Shown here piece after piece: positions 17,275-26,156 of a DNA stretch of 64,000 bases; the first letter of the stretch is position 1; every line of letters starts with the position of its first letter. Origin of the DNA: UMGS1002 sp964570825 (GTDB taxonomy: Bacteria; Bacillota; Clostridia; Oscillospirales; CAG-272). The notes under the pieces are model-generated. The model was not told where the DNA came from. It was given only the letters and a program-made list of their open reading frames with translations, and searched no databases. The stretch covers positions 100,479 to 164,478 of the forward strand of contig CAZMZJ010000003.1 of assembly GCA_964570825.1 (NCBI GenBank). Reading direction: 5' to 3'. The position numbers were made by a program, and so were the translations under genes.

Positions 17275-19161
17275 ATGCGAAGACTTAAACACATATTCGG
17301 ATGTTTCATTATTCTGCTTCTTCCGATACTGCTCGCGTCATGCACGCAGCTTTTTGGAATGGCGGATGAAGTTGAAACGGAAAATGAAAAACACGGGTAT
17401 ACCGTCGCCGTTATGCTCCTGCCATGCGACGGCATGACGATCGACAGCGAAAATCCGGTGCGCGTCGAACCGGGAGGGGATGCGGTTTTCTCGGTTACGA
17501 TAAGCGACGATATGCAGCTCGACAGTCTGAGCCGGGGGGCAGTGTATAATGACGGCAAGGTTACCGTGCCGGGCGTGTATATGCCTCTGACGATTGCAGC
17601 AAGCTGCTCGAAAAAGCCTGAAACAGATATTCCCGCGACACCTGTCGGAATCGACGAACCGACAGCCGACAGCCTTGCGGCGCCGGAGGGATATTATCTT
17701 GTCATATATCATGCAAACGGCGGGACGTTAAATGCGTATGCCGCCAAAGCTTTGGCGGCGACCGTTTACGGAACCGGGACTCTGGCTGTGAGGAACAGCG
17801 CGTCCTTTTATCTCTGCCCTAATGCGCTGGCAAACAAGGGGTATTTCACACGAAAGGGATACGCGCTGCTCGGGTACAATACTATGCCGGACGGCAGCGG
17901 GGATTTCTATGCCTGCGGCTGGAATATCATCATGCCAAACAGCCGGGTTATCGACCTTTACGCAGTATGGGCGGCTGAAACACCCGCGGAGGATTTCACT
18001 TTCAGCGTGACGAACGGCAAAGCGGCGGTCACAGGATACTGTGGCAGCGGCAATGTTGTGGTTATACCCGAATATTACGGTGATTATCCCGTAGTCTCGA
18101 TTGCGGCGGGCGCGTTCAGGTCGGCGTCTTTCAGCAAGGTGTACCTGACACGCGGGCTTGAAACTGTCGAGAAAAACGCTTTTTACAACTGCGCGGTACT
18201 TGACACTGTTTATATGAGCGACAGCTTAATGTCGATAAGCGACGCTTCCTTTCTTAGCTGTAAAAACCTGAAAAATCTGATGATAAGCGCTGTCCGCGAC
18301 CCGGTCTACACCACCAACAAGCACGGTACATATTCGGTCAAGTTCGAGCTGCTTTACACCGCAAAAAAGCGGAAGGTCATGGTTGTCTGCGGGTCAAATA
18401 CGGCATACGGGCTTGATTCGGTTCGACTGATGGAAAGTCTTGATTTCGACGCGACGGTCGTTAACTTCGGGTTCAACTGGATCACGCCCTCGCTGATGCA
18501 GATGGAGATTGCGCTCCGCTTTTCAAATCCGGGCGACATACTGCTGCTGGCACCCGAGCTTACTGAGGCTCAGTTCGGCGGAGTCGCCGCATATACCACA
18601 ATGTGGCAGATGTTCGAGAGCTGCTATGAGGCAATAAGCTATGTCAATATTCAGAATTATACGGGAATATTCGACACATTCGCGTCATTTAACCAGACGC
18701 GTGCCCGCTCGGAGACCCACAGCTACGATAACTATGTATCGGATGTAAACATTTACGGAGATTATACGGTTTACCGCACGGCACAGCCTGCCGACTACAA
18801 CCGGGAAAATCAGAAAAATCTTGATTTCAACATATCCGCTTTTCTAACCGACGAGAGAGTCGCGCGGATGAATGCTATGTTTGACAGGTTTATCAATAAA
18901 GGCTGCCATGTATGGATGAGCTTCGCTTCGATTAACTATAACGGCCTTTCGGAGCAGTCGAAAAATGCGGCATACCGGGCGGCGTGGGTGGACGCGCTTA
19001 AGAGCAAGCTTCATGCGACGCTTATTTCTGATATTGAAAACTATATCTATCCCGGCAATTACTTTTTTGACTCGAACTTCCACCTCTCCACCGAGGCGAC
19101 AAAGATACGCACCATGTCGCTTGCGGAGGATATGAACAATGCCTTCAAATCCATAAAATAG
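17275..19161 (+). CDS. Lipoprotein with Listeria-Bacteroides repeat, LRR and SGNH-like domain
   Basis: A 628-residue secreted lipoprotein (signal peptide, lipobox LLASC). Order of domains: an unknown N-terminal part; an InlB B-repeat/Flg_new-like region (YHANGGTLNAYA, YALLGYNTMPDGSG, residues about 140-225); a BspA-type LRR_5 region (VVVIPEYYGDYPVVSIAAGAF, NAFYNC, about 250-340); and a C-terminal domain with VCGSNTAYGLDS (about 375) and DSNFHLSTEA (about 605). The last two motifs look like the Ser and Asp/His blocks of an SGNH hydrolase, so it may deacylate or acylate a surface glycan. The start has only a weak AGAAAG site. It follows the activase by 44 nt, but a functional link is not evident. 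Confidence 0.7.
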   Translation: MRRLKHIFGCFIILLLPILLASCTQLFGMADEVETENEKHGYTVAVMLLPCDGMTIDSENPVRVEPGGDAVFSVTISDDMQLDSLSRGAVYNDGKVTVPGVYMPLTIAASCSKKPETDIPATPVGIDEPTADSLAAPEGYYLVIYHANGGTLNAYAAKALAATVYGTGTLAVRNSASFYLCPNALANKGYFTRKGYALLGYNTMPDGSGDFYACGWNIIMPNSRVIDLYAVWAAETPAEDFTFSVTNGKAAVTGYCGSGNVVVIPEYYGDYPVVSIAAGAFRSASFSKVYLTRGLETVEKNAFYNCAVLDTVYMSDSLMSISDASFLSCKNLKNLMISAVRDPVYTTNKHGTYSVKFELLYTAKKRKVMVVCGSNTAYGLDSVRLMESLDFDATVVNFGFNWITPSLMQMEIALRFSNPGDILLLAPELTEAQFGGVAAYTTMWQMFESCYEAISYVNIQNYTGIFDTFASFNQTRARSETHSYDNYVSDVNIYGDYTVYRTAQPADYNRENQKNLDFNISAFLTDERVARMNAMFDRFINKGCHVWMSFASINYNGLSEQSKNAAYRAAWVDALKSKLHATLISDIENYIYPGNYFFDSNFHLSTEATKIRTMSLAEDMNNAFKSIK

Positions 19162-19188
19162 CTCGTGCTGAAAGAATTAGATGATGAA

Positions 19189-19887
19189 ATGAATAATACT
19201 GTCAAAACTGAAATCAACGGTATTCCGGTTGAAATAATCAGAAAAAAAATAAAGAACCTTCACCTTTATGTACTACCTCCGGACGGCAGGGTGAGAGTGA
19301 GCGCGCCGAGGAAGCTTAGCGACAGCGTCATTTTGAGGTTTGTCGGAGAAAAATCCGGGTGGATAAATAAAAGGCGGACGATGCTGTCAAATCAACAGGG
19401 CGGAAACATTTCAGGATATATCACGGGAGAAGAAATCAGTGTCCTCGGCAAGCGGTATGTTCTTGAATTGAGATATGCGGCAAGAGGAAAGTCTTTTTTG
19501 CTTGAGGGGGAGAACGCGGTTCTGACGGTGAGGGAAGACAGCACGGCAGAACAGCGAGAGGAGTTCGTCAACGAGCGGCTCAGAGATTTGCTTAAGGCGG
19601 AAATTGAGAAATATCTGCCTAAGTGGGAGAATATTACCGGACTGCACCCGTCGGGCTGGCAGGTGAAAAACATGAAAACCCGCTGGGGTACCTGCAATAC
19701 GCGGACGGGAAAAATCTGGCTTAACCTTCAGCTTGCTAAAAAATCCGAAATTTATCTTGAGTATGTGATTCTGCACGAGCTGGCCCATCTGAAGTTCAAG
19801 AATCACGGCAGGGATTTCAAAGCCCTGCTTGACAGGTATATGCCAGACTGGAGAACTATAAAAAAACAGCTTAACGGAAATATATAA
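19189..19887 (+). CDS. YgjP-like zinc metallopeptidase (DUF45 / M48-related)
   Basis: A 232-residue cytosolic protein of the YgjP/SprT-like metal-dependent hydrolase family. The zincin motif HELAHLKFKNHGRDF (HExxH, third ligand H six residues on) is at residues about 195-209. MKTRWGTCNTRTGKIWLN just before it is the usual family signature. N-terminal YVLPPDGRVRVSAPRKL also fits. The physiological substrate is not established for most members. I chose ATG 19189; a GTG at 19165, nearly adjacent to the previous stop, would add eight residues, and neither has a strong ribosome site. It is probably co-transcribed with the upstream lipoprotein. Confidence 0.87.
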   Translation: MNNTVKTEINGIPVEIIRKKIKNLHLYVLPPDGRVRVSAPRKLSDSVILRFVGEKSGWINKRRTMLSNQQGGNISGYITGEEISVLGKRYVLELRYAARGKSFLLEGENAVLTVREDSTAEQREEFVNERLRDLLKAEIEKYLPKWENITGLHPSGWQVKNMKTRWGTCNTRTGKIWLNLQLAKKSEIYLEYVILHELAHLKFKNHGRDFKALLDRYMPDWRTIKKQLNGNI

Positions 19888-19920
19888 AACAACAGACCGG
19901 TTTTCGGTCTGTTTGTTTTA
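19886..19920. terminator. Terminator after YgjP-like gene
   Basis: AACAGACC (19891-19898) pairs with GGTCTGTT (19906-19913), followed by TGTTTTA. It lies between convergent genes, and a TTTTATATATTT run on the other strand may let it work both ways. Confidence 0.75.
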
Positions 19921-19995
19921 TACAGAATATTTCAAATTCGGCGAAGCCGTTTATCCGGTTGGCTTTTCAAATAAGCCCGGCTTAAGTCCACCATT

Positions 19996-20859
19996 TCAGA
20001 ACGACAGCCGATAGTGTCTGAGATATTTCATCGGGCTTTCGCCGAACTGTCGTTTGAAAAGACGGGAAAAATAATAGCAGTCGGTAAATCCGAGAGATTC
20101 GGCAACCTCGGTTACGTTCTGCGTCGTGCTTTTCAGAAGCATGGCGGCGCAGTCAAGCTTATAATGGTTTATGTATGTCGTTACCGTGGTATGGAGATTA
20201 TCGCGGAAAAGACGGAGAATATAGCTTTTTGAAAGGCAGAAATGCTCGGAGAGGGAGGCAAGGGTGATTTTGTCCGAATAGTTTTCCTGTATATAGAAAA
20301 GTATGCGCTCAAGCTTGGCGCTTTTGTCCGGAGGCTTTGTCACCTTACGGGTATAAATCGACAGCATAATGATAAGCTGCGACAGCTGGGCGTCAAGAAG
20401 AAGCTTGCGCTCGGCGCTTATCATAAGCTGGCACTGCTGCATCTGTGCAAGCAGCGCGCAGAACTCTCCGTAAAAATCGCCAAGCGACATAATGTCGCAA
20501 AGGCAGAGACAGGAGGGGTCGGAAGGTGGGAGCCTGAATCTTGCACCGCCGCCGGATGCCGCTTTTTCGGGCGGAATGGTTTCGGCCGCCTCGCACTCCA
20601 TATCAAAGTGCATGAAATAATATTCGAATGGTTCCTGCGCCGAGACGGAATATTCGGTGCCTTTAGGGAGAAAAAGCCAGTCGCCCTTTGATATCCTGAC
20701 ATCTTTTCCGCCGAATCCGAAAACAGCCTGTCCGGAGAGCGCGCACAAAAGAAGGTGATGCTTCCTTTTCCACGGGCCGTGCCTCCACTGCCTAGGCTGG
20801 CGGATGCGGCCGAAATAGACTGTTTCGGGAAGTTTCTCCATTTTTATTTTATAATACAT
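19996..20859 (-). CDS. AraC family transcriptional regulator with cupin domain
   Basis: A 287-residue regulator. An N-terminal cupin (residues about 35-100: LLLCALSGQAVFGFGGKDV, KGDWLFLPKGTEYSV) precedes the AraC DNA-binding unit at about 190-285 (ITLASLSEHFCLSKSYILRLF, then VTEVAESLGFTDCYYFSRLF). It is divergent from the glycosidase-like/SBP 3 operon at 21131-24727 and is its likely activator. Its closest relatives in the window are only distantly similar to the AraC protein at 1941, so the two probably sense different ligands. Confidence 0.9.
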   Translation of the reverse strand: MYYKIKMEKLPETVYFGRIRQPRQWRHGPWKRKHHLLLCALSGQAVFGFGGKDVRISKGDWLFLPKGTEYSVSAQEPFEYYFMHFDMECEAAETIPPEKAASGGGARFRLPPSDPSCLCLCDIMSLGDFYGEFCALLAQMQQCQLMISAERKLLLDAQLSQLIIMLSIYTRKVTKPPDKSAKLERILFYIQENYSDKITLASLSEHFCLSKSYILRLFRDNLHTTVTTYINHYKLDCAAMLLKSTTQNVTEVAESLGFTDCYYFSRLFKRQFGESPMKYLRHYRLSF

Positions 20860-20938
20860 AAAAACCTGCCGCTTTTCTCTTTTATCAAGTACCAGGCGCG
20901 GCCTAAGTTACGGCGGCGCGCATTATTTATTATTTAAT

Positions 20939-20967
20939 AGTTTACATCTTTATGCGCAAATTGTAAA
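20939..20967 (-). promoter_or_regulatory. Predicted promoter of the 19996-20859 regulator
   Basis: Minus strand: -35 TTTACA (20962-20967), 17-nt spacer, -10 TAAACT (20939-20944) preceded by TG. Confidence 0.5.
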
Positions 20968-21011
20968 GATATTTGTTCAATATAATGCAAAAAATACTCT
21001 TTTTTATCTAT

Positions 21012-21039
21012 TTTACGTTTCTTTCGCATGGTTTATAAT
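21012..21039 (+). promoter_or_regulatory. Predicted promoter of the 21131-24727 operon
   Basis: -35 TTTACG (21012-21017), 16-nt spacer, -10 TATAAT (21034-21039). Downstream, in the leader, AGGATAA (about 21048) and TTATCCT (about 21096) could pair, and a third copy, AAGGATAAA, forms the ribosome site region before ATG 21131. This could allow alternative pairing that exposes or hides the ribosome site, but that is speculative. Confidence 0.5.
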
Positions 21040-21130
21040 TTATATATAGGATAAACGGTATTAGAACAGCACTGACAATGCATATTCCTCAGCCGCTTAT
21101 CCTGATTTTTCAAATAAGGATAAAGTTTAT

Positions 21131-23209
21131 ATGGAATATATTCTGCAGAACGAATCGCTGAAGGCTGTTTTCAGCGACCGTGGGACGCTTAAAAGTCTTG
21201 AAAACCTGAAAAGCGCAAAGGGAAATATTATTTCCGAGCCGGATGCCGACGGCTTCCTTATCAATTTCGCGTTCGCAGATGTATGCTATGAAAACATCTG
21301 CCGGGGGAGAGCGCAGAAGGTGCGGGCGCTGTCAGAAGGCGGGAAAAAAGTAAGCTTTATATGTGACAGCTTAATATATTCAAACGGCCGCGCCGACGAC
21401 AACGTCATTGGAATTAAAGCTGTGTTTACCGCTCTGCTGACAGGTGACAAGCTCGTATTCACAGCCGAAATCGACAACCAGACCGACGCTATGATTAACG
21501 ACGTGGAGTTCCCGCGGCTCGGACTCATTCGTTCGCTCGGAGCAGGGGAGCTGTCGCTTTTCAACCCCGAACAGGCGGGGGTGTGCTATACAAACGTGGC
21601 GGACAGGGTAAACGGGGATATGTCGCGCGAATCGGCGGCCAACAAAATATCAAACACTTATCCGGCAAGGATGAGCATGCAGTGGATGGCGCTCGCCGAC
21701 GACGATTCAACTCTTTTTTTCTCCGGACGCGACGATACTTTCTCAACAACCGAGTACCGCTGCGAGGGCAGCCGAAAAGGCAGGGGAACAGTCACTCTTG
21801 TTCGTAATATGCTCTCCTGCGTAAATCCGCATGAGAGCAAGAAGCTGCCGCCGCTTCTGGCGTCGCTTTATATCGGCGACTGGCACCGCGGCGCCGAAGA
21901 ATATGCGGAATGGTTCGCCCCGCTTGCGCCGGCGCACCGCGTCCCAGACTGGATACGCAAAATGCAGGGATATTACCTTGTCATAAACAAACAGCAGTAC
22001 GGATACGAGATGTGGCCTTATGACAGCCTTCCGCAGCTTTACGAGCTGGCTGTTTCCAACGGCTGCGACACGCTCGGATTATTCGGGTGGTATGAGTCGG
22101 GTCACGACAATAAATATCCGGATCTTGAGGTCAGCGAAAATATGGGAGGCGCTGAAGCACTGAAGAGGAACATTAAAAAAATCCAGTCAGCGGGCGGACA
22201 TGTCACCCTGTATTTTCAGGGGCATCTGATTGACCCGAATTCGGATTATTATAAAAACGGCGGATACAGGCTGGTAACCCGGTCAATCTGGGGCAGCGAG
22301 TATGTGGAATATTATACAAAATCTCACGAAAGCGGTTTTATGAGGCTGTTTTCCGACAAGAGGTTCGCCGTCGCTTGCCCGTCCTGCAGGGAATGGCGCG
22401 AGCTGATGATAAAAAAATGCGACTGGCTGGCCGAACTCGGACCTGACGGCGTGCTGTATGACCAGCTCGGAGGGCTGCGCCCTTATATCTGCTTTGACAA
22501 AAACCACGGTCACGACAAAAACAGTCCGGCGCGCTCCCAGAGCGGGGGACGGATCAGGCTGCTTGACGAATTACAGTCGCACACAAAAAAAATCTCGCCG
22601 GAATTCGCGTTTTTCAGCGAGCACATAACGGATATCTATTCGCGGTATCTCGACGCCCTGCACGGAATAAATTCGGCGCCCGGCGCCGAGGACGAGAGAG
22701 CAAAAAAGGCAGGGAAGTCTGCGTGCCTTGCTTATCCTGAACTTTTCCGATATACCTTCCCGGATAAAATTATAACGGTACGGAACCAGCATCCCTACAT
22801 GAGCCCGCGGATGACCAACTATGCGTTCCTTTATTCGTTTGTATTTGAGATAGAACTGCGCTACAGGCGCGACAAGGACGAAGCGCTGTCAGACGAGTTC
22901 GGAGAATGGAGGGAATATGCAAAGAGAGTATCCGACCTGCGGCGCCGATTCTGGCATATAATCGGCAACGGCAGCTTCTGCGACGGCAAATATGCTTCAA
23001 GCGAAAACCCTCATATTTTGGCTAAGTGCTATGAGGACGAAAAAAACGTCGCTGTCGCGCTCTGGAACGACAGCCAGGATGAGCAGAATATTCAGCTTAA
23101 AGTCAGCAACAAGCTTGAATTTACCGGCATTCATTCTGTTAATGGTGACGACACTTGCCTATGCGTCCTTCCGGCTCAGTCGGTGGCGCTGGCTGTCTAT
23201 AACAAATAG
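21131..23209 (+). CDS. Glycoside hydrolase-like TIM-barrel protein (DUF6259-like)
   Basis: A 692-residue protein without a signal peptide. A beta-sandwich-like N-terminal region (residues about 1-270) leads into a TIM-barrel region (about 280-560) with MQGYYLVINKQQYGYEMWPY, LGLFGWYESGHDNKYPDLEV and GPDGVLYDQLGGLRPYICFD. The acidic residues at strand ends resemble GH36/GH101-type clans and the DUF6259 family. A C-terminal beta domain follows. Activity on a glycan or oligosaccharide is inferred only. It is 10 nt upstream of SBP 3, which starts GGAGGATTCTATG, so the two form an operon. Lack of a signal peptide suggests cytosolic action on imported oligosaccharides. Confidence 0.7.
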   Translation: MEYILQNESLKAVFSDRGTLKSLENLKSAKGNIISEPDADGFLINFAFADVCYENICRGRAQKVRALSEGGKKVSFICDSLIYSNGRADDNVIGIKAVFTALLTGDKLVFTAEIDNQTDAMINDVEFPRLGLIRSLGAGELSLFNPEQAGVCYTNVADRVNGDMSRESAANKISNTYPARMSMQWMALADDDSTLFFSGRDDTFSTTEYRCEGSRKGRGTVTLVRNMLSCVNPHESKKLPPLLASLYIGDWHRGAEEYAEWFAPLAPAHRVPDWIRKMQGYYLVINKQQYGYEMWPYDSLPQLYELAVSNGCDTLGLFGWYESGHDNKYPDLEVSENMGGAEALKRNIKKIQSAGGHVTLYFQGHLIDPNSDYYKNGGYRLVTRSIWGSEYVEYYTKSHESGFMRLFSDKRFAVACPSCREWRELMIKKCDWLAELGPDGVLYDQLGGLRPYICFDKNHGHDKNSPARSQSGGRIRLLDELQSHTKKISPEFAFFSEHITDIYSRYLDALHGINSAPGAEDERAKKAGKSACLAYPELFRYTFPDKIITVRNQHPYMSPRMTNYAFLYSFVFEIELRYRRDKDEALSDEFGEWREYAKRVSDLRRRFWHIIGNGSFCDGKYASSENPHILAKCYEDEKNVAVALWNDSQDEQNIQLKVSNKLEFTGIHSVNGDDTCLCVLPAQSVALAVYNK

Positions 23210-23218
23210 GAGGATTCT

Positions 23219-24727
23219 ATGAAAAAGTCACATCGCACAACGGCTCGCTTGCTTTCTTTATTCCTACTCGTACTTTTAGCAGTCGGCACAGTCGCGTGCG
23301 CCGATAAAAATGTTCCCGCGGACACTGCAAAAACCACCTCATCAGACAGCCAGGGACCGGACGACGTTTCGGTTACGACAGCCGAAACGACTTCGGCAGA
23401 GACGTCAAAGCACGACAAGTCCGATCTGCCCGACAAATATGACCTCGGCGGATACGAGTACCGCATCCTGTCGGCGGATACCACATGGGACAGTATAAGA
23501 TACAACATAATAGTGGCTGACACGGTGACAGGCGAAATAATTAACGATGCGATTTTCGCGCGCGACCTTGCGCTGGAGGAACAGTACAACTTCAGCTTCA
23601 AGTATATCTCGAACGGCTCCTCAGACCCGGCCGCGGTGGTCAAAACCTCTGTTCTTGCCGGCGAGGACACATGCGACATCGCGGTTTGCGCGCTGACAAC
23701 AGGACTCAAGTACATCACCTCCGGAATATTTGTCGACATGAACGATGTGCCGAACATCAATACCGGAAAGAACTACTGGAATCAGAGCGCGATATCAGAC
23801 CTTTCACTGAACGGGAAGCTTTTCTTCCTTTTCGGGGATGTCATGATTTCAGATGACGACGGTCTTACGCTCACAATGTATAATACCGCCATGGCGAAGG
23901 ACTACGACATTCCCGACCTTTACGAGCTGACGAGAGCCGGAAAATGGACTTATGACGCTATGATGGAGAACATGAAAAAGGTCGTCAGCGACATGAACAA
24001 CGACGGGAAATACGACGGAAACGACAGCATCGGGCTGTTGTTCTTCAAGGGCTCGGGACTCGCGCAGTATTTTGCCGCTGCCGACACACTTCTTTTTACC
24101 AAAAATTCCGAGGATACCCCTGTCATAATCAGCGACACTGCGCGCGCTGTCGATGTCTACGGTAAAATCCAGAAGCTGCTCACAACGCCGGGCTACGCTT
24201 ACGACTGGGGCGGATTCGGCGGCTCTGCAGAACAGATCTCCGGAATAATTACAATGATAGAAGGGAAGCAGGTCCTGTTTCAGAACATGATCATGTCACA
24301 GGTGCGCCGTTTCTACCGCGATATTAAAACGGATTTTGGCATCCTGCCGCTGCCGAAATTCGACGAGAGCCAGGAGTCGTACTGCACGTACGGCAACTGC
24401 CACGCCATCTATATTCCGTCTTCGAACAAGCATCTTGAAGAAACCGGCTTCATAACCGAAGCTCTCGGCGCGGCGTCAGGCAAGCTGACAGATATTTATT
24501 ACGGCGTTTGCCTTGAGAGCAAATATACACGGGATGAGCAGTCATACGAGATGATAGAACTTGCAACGCAGAAAATCATCTTTGACATGGGCATGATATA
24601 CGGCTGGGGCGGCCTCTTCACAAACCTCAACAGCAGCCTGCATGCCGGAAACGAGTTCACCTCGGTCTACAAGAGCGCCGTCAAAGTCGCGGAAAAGGAA
24701 ATTTCAACCTTCATGACCGGCGGATAA
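23219..24727 (+). CDS. Extracellular solute-binding lipoprotein (SBP 3)
   Basis: A 502-residue lipoprotein with signal peptide and lipobox TVAC. A Thr/Ser-rich linker precedes the binding domain. Family blocks include VTGEIINDAIFARDLALEEQY, SDMNNDGKYDGNDSIGLLFF (a D-x-N-x-D calcium-like turn) and FGILPLPKFDESQESYCTYG. The same blocks occur in SBP 1, 2 and 4, but this one is among the more divergent copies. It is translated right after the glycosidase-like gene. No ABC permease genes lie in the neighbourhood. The ligand is probably the oligosaccharide handled by its neighbour. Confidence 0.85.
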   Translation: MKKSHRTTARLLSLFLLVLLAVGTVACADKNVPADTAKTTSSDSQGPDDVSVTTAETTSAETSKHDKSDLPDKYDLGGYEYRILSADTTWDSIRYNIIVADTVTGEIINDAIFARDLALEEQYNFSFKYISNGSSDPAAVVKTSVLAGEDTCDIAVCALTTGLKYITSGIFVDMNDVPNINTGKNYWNQSAISDLSLNGKLFFLFGDVMISDDDGLTLTMYNTAMAKDYDIPDLYELTRAGKWTYDAMMENMKKVVSDMNNDGKYDGNDSIGLLFFKGSGLAQYFAAADTLLFTKNSEDTPVIISDTARAVDVYGKIQKLLTTPGYAYDWGGFGGSAEQISGIITMIEGKQVLFQNMIMSQVRRFYRDIKTDFGILPLPKFDESQESYCTYGNCHAIYIPSSNKHLEETGFITEALGAASGKLTDIYYGVCLESKYTRDEQSYEMIELATQKIIFDMGMIYGWGGLFTNLNSSLHAGNEFTSVYKSAVKVAEKEISTFMTGG

Positions 24728-24780
24728 CGAAAAACCGCATGATATTTCAAAAGAGCTGCAGTATTGCTTATGACTAAAGT

Positions 24781-24824
24781 CAGAGCCGGCGCGCAGATTT
24801 TAGCGCGCCGGCTCTGTTTTCTTT
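24781..24824 (+). terminator. Terminator after SBP 3
   Basis: A perfect 14-bp stem, CAGAGCCGGCGCGC (24781-24794) with its complement at 24803-24816, followed by TTTTCTTT on the plus strand. The minus side lacks a clean T-run. Confidence 0.85.
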
Positions 24825-24830
24825 GCCGTT

Positions 24831-25700
24831 TCAACCCTGCATGTAATTTTTCAGGTTTTCAAGTCCCTTTGATATGCCGTATATGCAGTCCTCGGCCCCT
24901 TCAAACTCGATTGTATAGTCGCCGCTGTAGCCGGCGCGCTTAAGTATATTTATACACTGTCTTACCGGCACGCTGCCCTGACCGACTATCGTCCCGCGGA
25001 AATAATTGCAGCCGCGCGTCTGCGATGTCCCCGGGTCGTGCGAGCTGCCGGAGGACACAATCATATCCTTGATGTGGACATGGATAGCGTAAGGAGCCAC
25101 TCTCGACACCGCCGTGACCGGGTTTTCATCGGCGCACACGAAATTTCCAATATCGACAAGCAGTCCGAAATTTTCATGGTTCACGGCGTTGAAAAGACGT
25201 TCCATCCGGTCGCTGTCCTGGGCTATGTAGCCGTGGTTTTCAACGCAGGTTCTGATTCCGGCGCCGGCCGCGTATTCCGCGACGCGGCGGATATTTTCGG
25301 CAATATTCGGAAGCATCAGGTCAAAGCTGCGGGAATTTCCGCTTTTACCGAGTCTGTAGCACACGTCATGCCGCATTATTTTTGCCCCGAGCAGGGCTGC
25401 TATGTCAACCTGGCCGCAAAGGCGCGATACCTCGGCGCTGGCCAACGCCGGATCGGGCTGGTACATCGTCGCCCCTATGGTGTACGCGATGATCTTTATG
25501 CCGCACATATCGGCTTTTTCCTTTATCAGGCGGGCATAGTCCGACTGTTCCATATAGCTTGGGCTTTCATTGGGTTTCAGATCGGTGAATTCAACGGCGT
25601 CGAATCCCAGTTCGCGGGCTTTTTCGACCACGTCAAGCTGAGTCATTCTGCCTGCTTTAATATACTGGGCAAACGAATATGAGCTTACGGAATAAAGCAT
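24831..25700 (-). CDS. Sugar phosphate isomerase/epimerase (TIM barrel)
   Basis: A 289-residue xylose isomerase-like TIM-barrel protein. Likely metal ligands are E in TCVENHGY, D in GLLVDIGNF, H in HVHIKDM and E in YTIEFEGAEDC. It resembles the 4177-5049 protein in fold but is clearly a different subfamily, with an N-terminal MLYSVSSYSFAQYI and an ENHG block typical of hydroxypyruvate isomerase/IolE-like proteins. It lies alone between SBP 3 (convergent) and the left edge of the tRNA-Ser island. Reaction not assignable. Confidence 0.85.
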   Translation of the reverse strand: MLYSVSSYSFAQYIKAGRMTQLDVVEKARELGFDAVEFTDLKPNESPSYMEQSDYARLIKEKADMCGIKIIAYTIGATMYQPDPALASAEVSRLCGQVDIAALLGAKIMRHDVCYRLGKSGNSRSFDLMLPNIAENIRRVAEYAAGAGIRTCVENHGYIAQDSDRMERLFNAVNHENFGLLVDIGNFVCADENPVTAVSRVAPYAIHVHIKDMIVSSGSSHDPGTSQTRGCNYFRGTIVGQGSVPVRQCINILKRAGYSGDYTIEFEGAEDCIYGISKGLENLKNYMQG

Positions 25701-25870
25701 TTTTCTCCCCCATATGCGAAAGGTCGTTTATTTATTTAATGATATCATATTTCTTGCAATTTGTACAGCGTCGCAGGAAAAAAACACAAGCGGCAGCTTT
25801 ATTTTCTTCGTTTTTTCAAATTGTTCAAAGCCTTCAAAAGTCGTCAGCTATAGCTATGTATGAAATTCAT
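25701..25870. other. Intergenic, AT-rich promoter region
   Basis: No gene is visible. The minus strand has TGTACA, 17 nt, TATCAT as a possible promoter for the isomerase. The rest is AT-rich without clear structure up to the displaced tRNA terminator. Confidence 0.4.
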
Positions 25871-25902
25871 TAAAAAACACCGGAACATACGATTCCGGTG
25901 TT
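25871..25902 (-). terminator. Displaced original terminator of tRNA-Ser
   Basis: A perfect 10-bp stem (AACACCGGAA at 25876-25885 with TTCCGGTGTT at 25893-25902) and a TTTTTTA run on the minus strand. It sits directly next to the 23-bp tRNA 3'-end copy, where the tRNA terminator should be if the island were absent. Confidence 0.75.
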
Positions 25903-25906
25903 AATA

Positions 25907-25929
25907 TGGCGGAGAGAGAGGGATTCGAA
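25907..25929 (-). repeat. attachment-site copy: 3' end of tRNA-Ser (outer end of island)
   Basis: These 23 bp are identical to 32175-32197, the CCA, discriminator, acceptor and T-arm part of tRNA-Ser(CGA), in the same orientation. Identity stops abruptly after 25929. No 5' half of a tRNA adjoins it. It is read as the attachment site left at the far end when an element integrated into the tRNA 3' end. Confidence 0.8.
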
Positions 25930-25958
25930 TTATCGTTCGGGTATCTTTCGGGTGGTTC

Positions 25959-26046
25959 CATGCTTCTAAAACCGTCTCATTTTGTGTCCGAAAAGGCCTA
26001 AAACGACCTTTCCGGACACTTTTTTGATGCATGTTTCTAAAATCGT
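25959..26046. repeat. Hairpin with T-run flanked by 17-bp direct repeats
   Basis: Repeats CATGCTTCTAAAACCGT (25959-25975) and CATGTTTCTAAAATCGT (26030-26046) flank a 13-position stem (25984-25996 with 26007-26019, one mismatch) that is followed by TTTTTT. It can act as a plus-strand terminator at the island edge; the flanking repeats may be recombination-protein sites. Confidence 0.5.
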
Positions 26047-26054
26047 TCGGAGCC

Positions 26055-26076
26055 GGTAAGGGTAAAAATAAGGGTC
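26055..26076 (+). repeat. Arm-type repeat, left copy
   Basis: A 22-bp sequence with internal AAGGGT repeats, matching 32075-32096 in 21 of 22 positions and the same orientation. It lies 125 nt inside the attachment core. This placement is typical of arm-type sites for tyrosine recombinases. Confidence 0.6.
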
Positions 26077-26156
26077 GAAAATGTATTAAAGAAGTTAAAT
26101 TTCACTTGTCGGGCGCTCCAGATAACAAATCAATTTTCCTTCAGCAAGTATTATAT

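Noticed and set aside
25907..25990. Second complete tRNA-Ser gene
   Set aside because: Only the last 23 bp match; the anticodon and 5' parts are missing, so it is a displaced end, not a gene.
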